A stretch of DNA of 64,000 bases, from contig CAYYID010000009.1 in NCBI GenBank assembly GCA_964471915.1, positions 53,359-117,358 of the forward strand. Reading direction: 5' to 3'. The position numbers and the translations under genes are program-made. Shown here piece by piece: positions 1-7,169 of the stretch (position 1 is its first letter; the number at the start of each line of letters is the position of its first letter). This DNA comes from JAIEPW01 sp964471915 (GTDB taxonomy: Bacteria > Acidobacteriota > Terriglobia > Bryobacterales > Bryobacteraceae). The notes under the pieces are model-generated. The model worked only from the letters and a program-made list of their open reading frames with translations, had not been told where the DNA came from and made no database searches.

Positions 1-153
1 CAACTGCTTCACGATAACTTTGCGCTTCCGTTGGCGTTCGATCCATTCCTCGTCGCTGGGGAACCGGACGCGAACAGTTTTCAAGCCCGCGGGCGTGCGC
101 AGTTGCAGCGCGACCGGGCGCGCGGCGTCAAACACAACAGGAGTCGTTTCCAT
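1..153 (-). CDS. Small phage protein after the tail tube gene, truncated by window edge
   Basis: An open frame starts at ATG 153-151 and runs off the left edge with 51 codons visible (start METTPVVFDAARP). An AAAGGA ribosome site lies just upstream, and the gene follows the tail tube gene by 11 nt. The visible part is polar, with a basic stretch near residue 42. In lambda-like phages the gene after the tail tube usually encodes a tail assembly chaperone, so that role is inferred from position only. It is cut by the window edge. Confidence 0.6.
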   Translation of the reverse strand, partial: METTPVVFDAARPVALQLRTPAGLKTVRVRFPSDEEWIERQRKRKVIVKQL

Positions 154-164
154 CAGAGTCCTTT

Positions 165-1205
165 CTACTGGCAGATGCTATCGACGCCGCATTTCGCGAC
201 GGCGGAGATGATGCCGTTGGTGGAGTCGTACATCGGCAGACACTCGACGGCCACTGTGACGATGCCGTCCGTTTCACCCACCTCGGCGGTCGCGAAGGAC
301 ACCTTCTCCCAAGTGATCTGCAGGGAGTTGTTCGCGTCGTAGGTGAGGGTGATAACCGCCGTGCCCGTCGTTTGGCTCTTGAGCTTCGTCAACTCAGTTG
401 AGCCGTTCTCAAATCGAGCGGTGAAGCGCAGCGTGCCCTGCCGCTTGCCGAACTCGAGGCGGCCTCGGATTGCGCCGCTCGTGGCATCGCCGGGCGTCTG
501 GAAGCCCGAACCGGGAAAGAACCCCGCATCCATGAGGATGTTGTTCTTCCAACTGGTTTCCAGCGAAACGATGTTCTTGTTCGAGACATAGTTGACGCCG
601 TTGATTGCCAGCGCGAGCGAGGCAGACGGCAGCAGCTTTTCGAGCGTCGCAGCCGGGACTACGATGCCGGAAGGCTCGGTCAGCTTGCCCGAGCCAACGA
701 ATTCGATGTTGATCTTCGAGTTGGCGCGACCGGGCCCGCTGCCGATGGAGATGGTCCAGCCCTCAATGGCACATCCGACCGCCATGCGATCCAGGACAAG
801 CCCCGCGCCAGGACGGATCTGCTCGACGAAGGAGAAGTACGGCAACTCGGCCGCATCACCATTGGCGGGGAACAGTGGTGTGCACGTGTAGGTGAAGTTG
901 GGGTTGGTGCCCGCCTTCACCACCTTGCCGAGCGAGAACGCCATGGCCCATGCCGCGATCTCGGCACTCAGGTACTTCTCGATGCTGCTCCCTGCATCCC
1001 AGGACGTCTGGAAGGACTGCGTGGGGAATTCATGGCCCTTGCCGAATTCGTCGGCATCGTTCTCGGTGTTCAGCTTCGGGTTGGCCAGTGCGGCGTTCAG
1101 CTTGCGCAGTTGCCACATCTGCACCGCAGAGTTCGCCGTAGCGATGTCGGTCTGCTTCTGCTTGCCGAAGCAGATCAGAACTTCCTGCAACCTACTCGTC
1201 GACAT
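165..1205 (-). CDS. Phage tail tube protein
   Basis: A 346-residue protein that probably forms the inner tube of the tail. It is rich in beta-strand-like, Gly/Thr/Ser-rich sequence with no membrane segment. The N-terminal part (residues 15-80) carries the pattern of phage tail tube proteins of the long-tailed siphovirus/Mu-like type. The C-terminal 70 residues (AVITLTYDANNSLQ) look like an immunoglobulin-like or tube-closing beta domain. It lies downstream of capsid and head-tail joining genes, exactly where the tube gene sits in lambda-like modules. The start overlaps the preceding 53-residue gene by 14 nt, which suggests translational coupling. The call rests on fold-like features and synteny, not on a catalytic motif. 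Confidence 0.75.
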   Translation of the reverse strand: MSTSRLQEVLICFGKQKQTDIATANSAVQMWQLRKLNAALANPKLNTENDADEFGKGHEFPTQSFQTSWDAGSSIEKYLSAEIAAWAMAFSLGKVVKAGTNPNFTYTCTPLFPANGDAAELPYFSFVEQIRPGAGLVLDRMAVGCAIEGWTISIGSGPGRANSKINIEFVGSGKLTEPSGIVVPAATLEKLLPSASLALAINGVNYVSNKNIVSLETSWKNNILMDAGFFPGSGFQTPGDATSGAIRGRLEFGKRQGTLRFTARFENGSTELTKLKSQTTGTAVITLTYDANNSLQITWEKVSFATAEVGETDGIVTVAVECLPMYDSTNGIISAVAKCGVDSICQ

Positions 1206-1353
1206 CGGGCTTTACCTCCTCCTGCTTCGCCGGCGGATCGCACTGGCTCCATCCGGCTATGAGCATTGGCACCAGAATCTCTGGCGTCGCCTCCACTTCC
1301 TTCGGCTCACCCTGACCGTGGGGAGGCCGTAACCATACACGTGGTTCAGTCAT
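1192..1353 (-). CDS. Short phage protein (53 aa) between tail terminator and tail tube genes
   Basis: An open frame from ATG 1353-1351 to TAG 1194-1192 (begins MTEPRVWLRPPHGQGEP). Its start codon overlaps the stop of the upstream gene, and its end overlaps the start of the tail tube gene, so it fills the only gap in the morphogenesis operon. The product is acidic near the C-terminus and contains one hydrophobic patch (EILVPMLIAGW). No known family is recognised. Tight coupling on both sides is the main reason to believe it is translated. Confidence 0.6.
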   Translation of the reverse strand: MTEPRVWLRPPHGQGEPKEVEATPEILVPMLIAGWSQCDPPAKQEEVKPDVDE

Positions 1354-1819
1354 CGCCAATCTCCGTGAAAGACATGTTCACCTCGAAATAGTCCAGTCCC
1401 TCCGCGTCCGTGGCGCGTTGGATCGACGGCACATCCATCGGGTAGCAGGAGGGGTGAACGGTAGCGTTGATCAACGGCACGCCAGCCGAGACCGGCACGC
1501 CCTTTGTAGTCAGCCGGAACAGCCGGTAATACGCAGTGGGAGGGTCGCCGTCGAAGGATTCCCGCGCGCGGAGAAACAGCGACGCCTGATGCTTCCATAC
1601 GTCGCTCCCGCCGAAGTTGCTGGGTGCGGTGCCCTGCCAGGCCACCATGATGGACGGCGACGGCATCTGATGAATCGCCAACGCCAAGCTGGCCTTCTTC
1701 GGGTACTGGTCGTGGTAGGCATAGATCCGGTCTGGATCACCGCCCACCTCCATGACAAGCTCTGGCACGTCGCGCAGCAGCGCCACGAGGGAATCGATGA
1801 GAGTCGAAGGGTCAATCAT
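1346..1819 (-). CDS. Phage tail terminator-like / minor tail protein
   Basis: A 157-residue protein starting MIDPSTLIDSLVALLRDV. The N-terminal helix followed by alternating strands is like tail terminator proteins (lambda gpU type), which cap the tail tube and join it to the head. It sits between a gp10/completion-like gene (overlap 4 nt at the ATGA junction with 1816) and the tail tube gene, the usual place for a terminator. No enzymatic motif is present. The functional call is by position and size; the existence of the gene is secure from continuous frame and coupling. Confidence 0.6.
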   Translation of the reverse strand: MIDPSTLIDSLVALLRDVPELVMEVGGDPDRIYAYHDQYPKKASLALAIHQMPSPSIMVAWQGTAPSNFGGSDVWKHQASLFLRARESFDGDPPTAYYRLFRLTTKGVPVSAGVPLINATVHPSCYPMDVPSIQRATDAEGLDYFEVNMSFTEIGDD

Positions 1820-2271
1820 TGCTGTTTGCCTCCGAGACCGCGCTCAAGCACCAGGCGCTTGACTGCCTCCGCCATCACGCGGCGTGCCGTCTCCACGACG
1901 GCGGCCTTGTTTCTGGGCGAGAATACCAACCACTGCTCGATCTTCTGATTGGCCCAGGCTTTGATCCGGTCCTTGCGCGACGTAAGGCCCGCCTTCGCTG
2001 TTTTCTCGCTGACCGTGCGCAGCGACAGGTTGCGCAGCATGTCGCCGGTGAAGATCAGGTTGCGCCGGTTGCCCTTGCCGAGCTTCGTCTTCTGGATGGC
2101 GTACCGTTTGGTGAGCGGCTTGGCCGGCTGGTCTTCCGGGCCCAGTGCGGCCTGCAACCGGTTCTTCACTGCCGCCACACCGACCGTGCCGACCTTGAAC
2201 ATCTGGTGCTGGCGGAAGTTCAGGTGGTCGAGCACCAATCGTTTCTTCTGCCAAATGCGAACGCTGGCCAT
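1816..2271 (-). CDS. HK97 gp10-like / tail completion protein
   Basis: A basic 151-residue protein (MASVRIWQKKRLVLDHL) with predicted long helices in the first 50 residues and a conserved-looking central block, GNRRNLIFTGDMLRNL, around residue 75. Proteins of this size and charge at this position include HK97 gp10 and virion morphogenesis proteins, which sit at the head-tail connector or complete the tail. It is followed by the terminator-like gene with a 4-nt overlap and preceded by the gpFII-like gene with a 6-nt gap. The function is inferred from synteny. Confidence 0.6.
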   Translation of the reverse strand: MASVRIWQKKRLVLDHLNFRQHQMFKVGTVGVAAVKNRLQAALGPEDQPAKPLTKRYAIQKTKLGKGNRRNLIFTGDMLRNLSLRTVSEKTAKAGLTSRKDRIKAWANQKIEQWLVFSPRNKAAVVETARRVMAEAVKRLVLERGLGGKQQ

Positions 2272-2277
2272 GGGTAG

Positions 2278-2577
2278 CTACTGAATCCGAAGCGCCAGCT
2301 TCACACCGCCGCCGGCGTCGGCTTCGACTTCGAACACCTTGTAGGCGGCACCGGCAATCTCTACCTCATCACCGCGCTCGGGCGGCGAAGGCAGATCAGC
2401 CGCGCGAAGGAACAACAACGCGTAGGTGCCGGGTGCATTCTCCTCGAGGCGCACTCCCGTTTCGAGTATCCCGGTAAGGACGAAAGAGGCGCCCGCCGCA
2501 GGCCGGTATGTAACCTGGCGCCCGAAGCCGTCCAGGCAGGCCGCATTGAGCGCCCCCATCGCCGCGTTCCACGACAT
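2278..2577 (-). CDS. Head-tail joining protein, gpFII-like
   Basis: A 99-residue protein with short beta strands and the block RGDEVEIAGAAYKVFEVEAD near residues 68-87. The pattern 'GD.V.I.G..Y.V' is typical of lambda gpFII and similar head-tail attachment proteins, which bind the connector and provide the site for tail joining. It lies directly after the major capsid gene (3 nt gap). Length fits gpFII (about 117 residues). Not confirmed by any diagnostic residue. Confidence 0.6.
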   Translation of the reverse strand: MSWNAAMGALNAACLDGFGRQVTYRPAAGASFVLTGILETGVRLEENAPGTYALLFLRAADLPSPPERGDEVEIAGAAYKVFEVEADAGGGVKLALRIQ

Positions 2578-2580
2578 CGC

Positions 2581-3591
2581 CTACGCCTTGGTCGCCTTGA
2601 CCAGCACTTCCGGCCGCAGGCAAATCGGCAGCGGATTCTGCTGAGTGTGGAGGTCCGTGCCGCGGCCGAACTTGCGCGGCTCCTGCTTGGCGTAAAGCGG
2701 CAGGCCCAGCGTGTTTGCGGTCTCATTGAAGTCCGCCGGCGCGAAGTACGTCCGGAAAGTGTTCGCCGTGCCGATGGGCAAGAAGTGCGCTTCGTCGTCA
2801 GCGACAAACTTGCGCACGTTCCCGGCGGCGTCGGTCGCCTGGCCGCGATATTCTTCGAAGGTCACGCCGCCGAAGGTGAAGCCGGTGCGGTTGTCGCTGA
2901 ACAGCGCCAGGCCGTTCTGCCACCGCTGGTAGGCCTCCTTCACCTTAGCGTGGGTGGTGAGCGCGTCGAAGAAGCCAGCCGAGCACAGGCACAGGATGCC
3001 TGTCATGAACTCGCCCTTGAGATTGTCCTCGACGTGGCGTTTCACTTCGAGCACCTTCAGCAGCACCTCGGTGGTGTTGGTCGTCAGCGCGAAGTTCACC
3101 GTCTTTGGCGAGATACCAAACTCGCTGTAGAGGTCGTAGAGCGTGGAGCCATCGGCGTCGAGGATCACGCCCTTCAGCGCGCCCATGCGCAGGTGCTCCA
3201 GCGTGATGGCATGCTTGTTGCGCATGTTCTGGAGCTTCAGCGCCAGCAGGTTCGCCAGCGCGTCCGTGTCCGATTCTGACCCGAAGGCCCGAATGCCCTG
3301 GACCTCTTCGGGCAGCACGGTGTCGTCGTGCGGAATGTGCGGGATCACGAACGAGCGCACCTTGCGCTTGCCCTGCGTGCCCACGGTGCCCGGAGCGCCC
3401 ACCGGCTGAGTCGGCAGCAGGTTCAGCACGCCGCTCATCTCTTCGATGATGATGGTGCGCGTCCGGACGCCCGTGGGCGGCATGAGGTTCAACTGCTCCA
3501 TGCGCCCGTAGGTGTTGGGGATCTTGTTGATGGCCGCCGTGAGAGCGACCATATTGAATGCATCGGTTGCGAATGGATTGAGGATCGGCAT
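2581..3591 (-). CDS. Major capsid protein, lambda gpE family
   Basis: A 336-residue protein that should form the HK97-fold capsid shell. The N-terminus (MPILNPFATDAFNMVALTA) and the following block with PPTGVRTRTIIIEE match the lambda gpE family, where the first residues read similarly before the conserved 'T.tv.ie' segment. Length is close to lambda gpE (341). The gene follows a gpD-like decoration gene and an S49 protease gene, the canonical lambda order C/Nu3-D-E. The C-terminus carries GRGTDLHTQQNPLPICLRPE, like the gpE end that contains the final capsid strand. Confidence 0.9.
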   Translation of the reverse strand: MPILNPFATDAFNMVALTAAINKIPNTYGRMEQLNLMPPTGVRTRTIIIEEMSGVLNLLPTQPVGAPGTVGTQGKRKVRSFVIPHIPHDDTVLPEEVQGIRAFGSESDTDALANLLALKLQNMRNKHAITLEHLRMGALKGVILDADGSTLYDLYSEFGISPKTVNFALTTNTTEVLLKVLEVKRHVEDNLKGEFMTGILCLCSAGFFDALTTHAKVKEAYQRWQNGLALFSDNRTGFTFGGVTFEEYRGQATDAAGNVRKFVADDEAHFLPIGTANTFRTYFAPADFNETANTLGLPLYAKQEPRKFGRGTDLHTQQNPLPICLRPEVLVKATKA

Positions 3592-3595
3592 GGGG

Positions 3596-4237
3596 TTACG
3601 CTCCTTCCCGGACGAGAATGCCCAGGGTCTTCAGTTGGGCGATCGCGACGGCCTTCTGCGGCGCGGTGGCTCCGGACTTCCACACCAGCGCGGGCTGCGA
3701 CACGATGGCCTCGCGCGCGATGATCACGGTCTGCTTGGCAGCCGCGCTGGCGTCGACCGCCTCCACCAGGACACCGGCGGCGAACTGGAGGCCGTCGCTG
3801 GCGGCGGGATTGAACTCGCCGATTTCGCTCGCGACGGAAACGGCAATCGTGAACTTGTCTCCGACCTCGAAGTCGGTGCTGCCGTCTGCCAGCGTGCAAT
3901 TGATGTGGTTGCCGGCATAGGCGACCGCGACAGTCAAATCGGGGAGCGGCAAGCCTCGCGGGTCCACCACGGTGAAGACTCCGGCGTTGGTGACCTTCGT
4001 TTTGCACGTCAGCACGTAGCTGCCGAGCAACGCGGAAGGACCGAGCGTCACCGTGCCCATCACTCCGTTGCCGGTGTTGGCGCCGGGCGTCACCGTCACG
4101 GCGGGAGCCTTCCGCCCCACGACAGCGCCGAGCGCCAGGTTGCCCGCGGTCAACGTCACCTCGTCGCGGGAGAAGAGATTCGGGGCTTCGTACTTGAGGA
4201 CATCCCCCAGGTAATTACTTTCGGTTTGAACCGGCAT
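3596..4237 (-). CDS. Head decoration protein, lambda gpD-like
   Basis: A 213-residue protein beginning MPVQTESNYLGDVLKYE. The N-terminal 'YLGD.LKYE....SR....AGN' block is typical of the head decoration family in which a gpD-like domain stabilises the expanded capsid by binding at the three-fold sites. It is longer than lambda gpD (110 residues): a middle region (about 65-125) of alternating strands looks like an inserted beta domain, followed by a C-terminal gpD-like part (FNPAASDGLQFAAGVLVE). It lies between the protease and capsid genes with 3-4 nt gaps. Which part binds the capsid cannot be read from the sequence. Confidence 0.8.
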   Translation of the reverse strand: MPVQTESNYLGDVLKYEAPNLFSRDEVTLTAGNLALGAVVGRKAPAVTVTPGANTGNGVMGTVTLGPSALLGSYVLTCKTKVTNAGVFTVVDPRGLPLPDLTVAVAYAGNHINCTLADGSTDFEVGDKFTIAVSVASEIGEFNPAASDGLQFAAGVLVEAVDASAAAKQTVIIAREAIVSQPALVWKSGATAPQKAVAIAQLKTLGILVREGA

Positions 4238-4240
4238 GGG

Positions 4241-4579
4241 TTACTTCCCTCCTTTCGGGCCAGTCGCCAGCGCCGCGCAGGCTTTGACGACCGGGTTGTC
4301 ATCGAGGTTCTGCTTCGCCGCTGTGCCGGCCTCGGGCAGGACGTGGGACCGGATCTCGTCCTGATCGGACTCGGCCCGCTGGGTGAGTAGCTCCTTGCGG
4401 ACGTCGGCCACGGCGAGGTGGCGGGCGATGAAGTCGCCAGCGAGCGCGGGCCGGCCAGCGATGTTGCACAGCACAACGATCTCGGCAGCCTCGGCGTAGC
4501 CCTGCTCGCGGGCTTGGGCCTCGATTGCAGCGAGATCGGGAACGGGCGGACTCGTTGCCGCCTGGATGGTTTCGGACAC
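4241..4579 (-). CDS. Capsid scaffold from internal in-frame start (Nu3-like)
   Basis: Inside the protease gene, codon 294 is GTG (4579-4577). It is preceded by a near-perfect ribosome site AAAGGAGG at 4594-4587 with a 7-nt spacer. Starting there gives a 112-residue protein (VSETIQAATSPPVPDLAAIE onward) that is helical and charged, like phage scaffold proteins. Lambda makes its scaffold Nu3 in the same way, from an internal start in gene C in the same frame. The sequence shows the site and frame. Use of this start, and the scaffold role, follow by analogy. Confidence 0.6.
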   Translation of the reverse strand: MSETIQAATSPPVPDLAAIEAQAREQGYAEAAEIVVLCNIAGRPALAGDFIARHLAVADVRKELLTQRAESDQDEIRSHVLPEAGTAAKQNLDDNPVVKACAALATGPKGGK

Positions 4580-5458
4580 AGTAGTGCCTCCTTTTGTGAA
4601 CTTGGTTTGCGACGGGTTGCGTTCAGACAGAGCCGCCGTCATTTCGGCGAGAGCGTCACGGAAGGTGCCAATACGGTCGGCAAAGCCACGCGCAACGCTG
4701 TCTTCGCCGTAGAGAATGCCCGCCTCGGTGCCGCGGACGGCGGTGGCGCCGATGCTCCGGCGGCGGGCGACCGCACCGACAAACATGCCGTAGAGCCGAT
4801 CGACTTCAGAGACCAGCACGTCGCGGGCGCCTTCCGAGAGTGGCTCGTGCGGGTTGAAGTCGTTCTTGCGGTCGCCCGCAAAGATCGTCGTGTACTTTAG
4901 GCCGTTGTCCGCGTCCCATCCGCTCTGGTCGAGATGCATCGCGATGATGCCCACCGAGCCGACGCCGCCGGTGCGCGTCACCCAGATGCGATCGGTTGCC
5001 GACGCCAGCAGATACCCGGCACTGAGGGCCCAGTCGTCCACCGATGCCCAGACCGGCTTGATCCGTGCGGCCTCCTCGATTAGGGCCGTCACATCCCATG
5101 CGCCATTGGCCTCACCGCCGTAGCTGTCGAAGCGCAGCAGTATGCCCTTGACCTGCGGGTCCGTCGCTGCATCGAGAATCTCGTTACCCAGCTGCTCATA
5201 CGAAGTCAGCCCGGATTGCGCATCCATGCCAGAGGCGCGATTCACCAGGCTGCCCGCGATCTCGATCACCGCCACACCCGCATCGGTAATGGCGTATGGC
5301 TTCCGTGACCGCTGCTCGGACAGAAGCGCCGCCTCCACGGCAGGCGGCTCCACGCCCAGGCGCGGCGCGAGCACAGCGAGAATCGCCGCCAGTTTCTTCG
5401 AGTCGATCATCAGCGGCGTGTTGAACACGCGCGAGGCGATATGTGAAAGATTCGTCAT
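4241..5458 (-). CDS. Head maturation protease, S49 (SppA/ClpP-like), lambda gpC-like
   Basis: A 405-residue protein whose first 275 residues form an S49 serine peptidase domain. The block GILLRFDSYGGEANG (about 105-119) forms the oxyanion region. The nucleophile Ser is in WALSAGYLLAS near residue 146, and a Lys from the following segment would complete the Ser-Lys dyad of this family. The last 110 residues are unrelated to the protease: they are helical and Ala/Glu rich, as in lambda gpC where the tail equals the scaffold Nu3. It cleaves scaffold and portal or capsid proteins during prohead maturation. Start ATG 5458 overlaps the portal gene stop by 4 nt. Confidence 0.9.
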   Translation of the reverse strand: MTNLSHIASRVFNTPLMIDSKKLAAILAVLAPRLGVEPPAVEAALLSEQRSRKPYAITDAGVAVIEIAGSLVNRASGMDAQSGLTSYEQLGNEILDAATDPQVKGILLRFDSYGGEANGAWDVTALIEEAARIKPVWASVDDWALSAGYLLASATDRIWVTRTGGVGSVGIIAMHLDQSGWDADNGLKYTTIFAGDRKNDFNPHEPLSEGARDVLVSEVDRLYGMFVGAVARRRSIGATAVRGTEAGILYGEDSVARGFADRIGTFRDALAEMTAALSERNPSQTKFTKGGTTVSETIQAATSPPVPDLAAIEAQAREQGYAEAAEIVVLCNIAGRPALAGDFIARHLAVADVRKELLTQRAESDQDEIRSHVLPEAGTAAKQNLDDNPVVKACAALATGPKGGK

Positions 5459-6945
5459 TGGATTTCCGTTGCAGGTTCCTTCTCTGCCACCCGTTGCCCA
5501 TTGCCGGTGGTCTTTCGCGGATCGGAGTCGAACGTCAACCCTAGTGAATCGGAGCGCGCATTGTCGGCGGCGACTTGCCGGTCGACGTCTTCCTCGTCGT
5601 AGCCCATCTCGTTGATGACGGCGCTGCGCGGCTTGAAGCCCGCCCGCACGGCGACGACCTCGGCGTTCATGTCCTTCAACGGATCAACCCAGTCCCAGGA
5701 CGGTGGCCGCCATTCGACGTCGAGATACTGGTTGCGATTCTTCGCAAAGTCGAACGGGTCAATCTCACCGGCAACTACCGCCGCTTCGATCCACGCGTGC
5801 CACACGGGGCGGCAGAACTGAAACACCATCACCTGGTGCTGGAACTGTTCGCAGCGGCGCCGGAACTCGAGCAGGCCCGCGCGGATCGACGAGTAGTTGA
5901 CGCGCTCCAGGTCCCCGGTGAGCTGCTCGTAGGTGATCCCCAGGCCCGCGGCGATCGCGCGCAACTGCACCCGCATGAACTCCGTGTACATGCCACCCAC
6001 ATCGCCAGGCTCGGTAAACTTCACGTCCTCGCCGGGCAGGAGCTTCACCATCGACCCCGGCTCGATCCCGGCCAGTGGCACGCCGCTCGCATCGGTCTCA
6101 CCCTCGCCGGGCTTACTCCCGATCACCGGATCCTCCGGGTTGTTCTCGGTGATGAACGCCGCGAACATGGCCGCCAGCTTCTTGCGGACCAGTTCCGCGT
6201 CGTCGTACTGATCCAGTTCGTGCAGCTTCACCAGCACCTGCGTGAGCCACGGCTGGCCACGGTGCTGCCCAGGGCGGAGCGGCTTGTAGATGTGCAACAC
6301 CGAGTCCGCCGTGACGCGCGTCGTCTCGCCGGCGTTGAAGAACAACAGCCTCTCGCCCGGGTGCTCACGATAGAGGTGATACGCGACGCGGCGGGCCAGT
6401 TTGTCGAACTCGATTCCGGCGCGGATGACGTTTCCGCCCGGCAAGTTCTCGTCCTTCGAAGTCGGCAGGTGCTCAGCTTCGAGCAATTGGAGTTGAAGCG
6501 GAACCGTCAACCCATCCTCGGGCCGGCGCTCGCGGATGCGTACCAGACACTCGCCACCCTCGATCGTGGACCGGCACACGAGCGATTGCAGTCCGTAGAA
6601 GTCCGTCAGCCCGGCAGCGTCAGCCTCGTCGGTCCACCGCAGCCAGAGTTCCTGAAGGCTCCGCTTCACCGCCGCATCAGGGTGCCTGGATTGCGGCTTG
6701 ATGCCCGTGCCGACCGAGTTGCCGACGAAGCTCTCGATGGCGTTACTTGCCCACGCGTTCCGGCGGACCATGTCGCGCGAACGGGAGCGCAGCGCATCCC
6801 CGCCGCCGGTGACGAGGGCATTGATCCCGTCGCTCGAAGGGTTCCATCCCTGCGTGCGGCGCGTGCTGGCGGCTGCCTCGTAACCCGCGATGGCGCGAAG
6901 AGGCGCTACGAACGCCGCGTGCGCGAGATTCCGCCAGTACCCCAT
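5455..6945 (-). CDS. Phage portal protein, lambda gpB family
   Basis: A 496-residue protein that should form the dodecameric portal through which DNA enters the head. The N-terminus has the lambda-family portal signature: DMVRRNAWASNAIESFVGN near residues 58-76, then GTGIKPQ. Further on, VDWRPPSWDWVDPLKD-like text (about 425-440) corresponds to the 'W.P.gW.wvDP.kd..a' segment typical of lambda portals, followed by a helical C-terminus. Length is close to gpB (533). It overlaps the gpW gene by 1 nt and the protease gene by 4 nt. Confidence 0.95.
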   Translation of the reverse strand: MGYWRNLAHAAFVAPLRAIAGYEAAASTRRTQGWNPSSDGINALVTGGGDALRSRSRDMVRRNAWASNAIESFVGNSVGTGIKPQSRHPDAAVKRSLQELWLRWTDEADAAGLTDFYGLQSLVCRSTIEGGECLVRIRERRPEDGLTVPLQLQLLEAEHLPTSKDENLPGGNVIRAGIEFDKLARRVAYHLYREHPGERLLFFNAGETTRVTADSVLHIYKPLRPGQHRGQPWLTQVLVKLHELDQYDDAELVRKKLAAMFAAFITENNPEDPVIGSKPGEGETDASGVPLAGIEPGSMVKLLPGEDVKFTEPGDVGGMYTEFMRVQLRAIAAGLGITYEQLTGDLERVNYSSIRAGLLEFRRRCEQFQHQVMVFQFCRPVWHAWIEAAVVAGEIDPFDFAKNRNQYLDVEWRPPSWDWVDPLKDMNAEVVAVRAGFKPRSAVINEMGYDEEDVDRQVAADNARSDSLGLTFDSDPRKTTGNGQRVAEKEPATEIQ

Positions 6946-7169
6946 CAGAAGCCCTTCCCGGTGTGTACCCGGATGACGCGGGAGCGCGGCGCGGCCGAGT
7001 CCGCCGAGGCCCTGGCCTTGGCGATCTCCGCATCCACCTGTTGCAGAGCCGTCCGGATCTGCTCCGGGCTACGGTGCCGCAGGGACCGGTCGCCGAACGA
7101 AACGGAATCTGGTGCGCTCAGCGCGGCCAGCAGCGCCTCCCGTTGCGCCTCGAGTTCCTGTAGTGTCAT
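6945..7169 (-). CDS. Head-tail joining protein gpW
   Basis: A 74-residue protein starting MTLQELEAQREALLAALS. The length and layout (helix, short hairpin with a 'G..v' core, second helix) match lambda gpW (68 residues), which binds beneath the portal before tail attachment. It lies between the terminase large subunit (4-nt overlap) and portal genes (1-nt overlap), the exact position of W in lambda. Confidence 0.85.
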   Translation of the reverse strand: MTLQELEAQREALLAALSAPDSVSFGDRSLRHRSPEQIRTALQQVDAEIAKARASADSAAPRSRVIRVHTGKGF

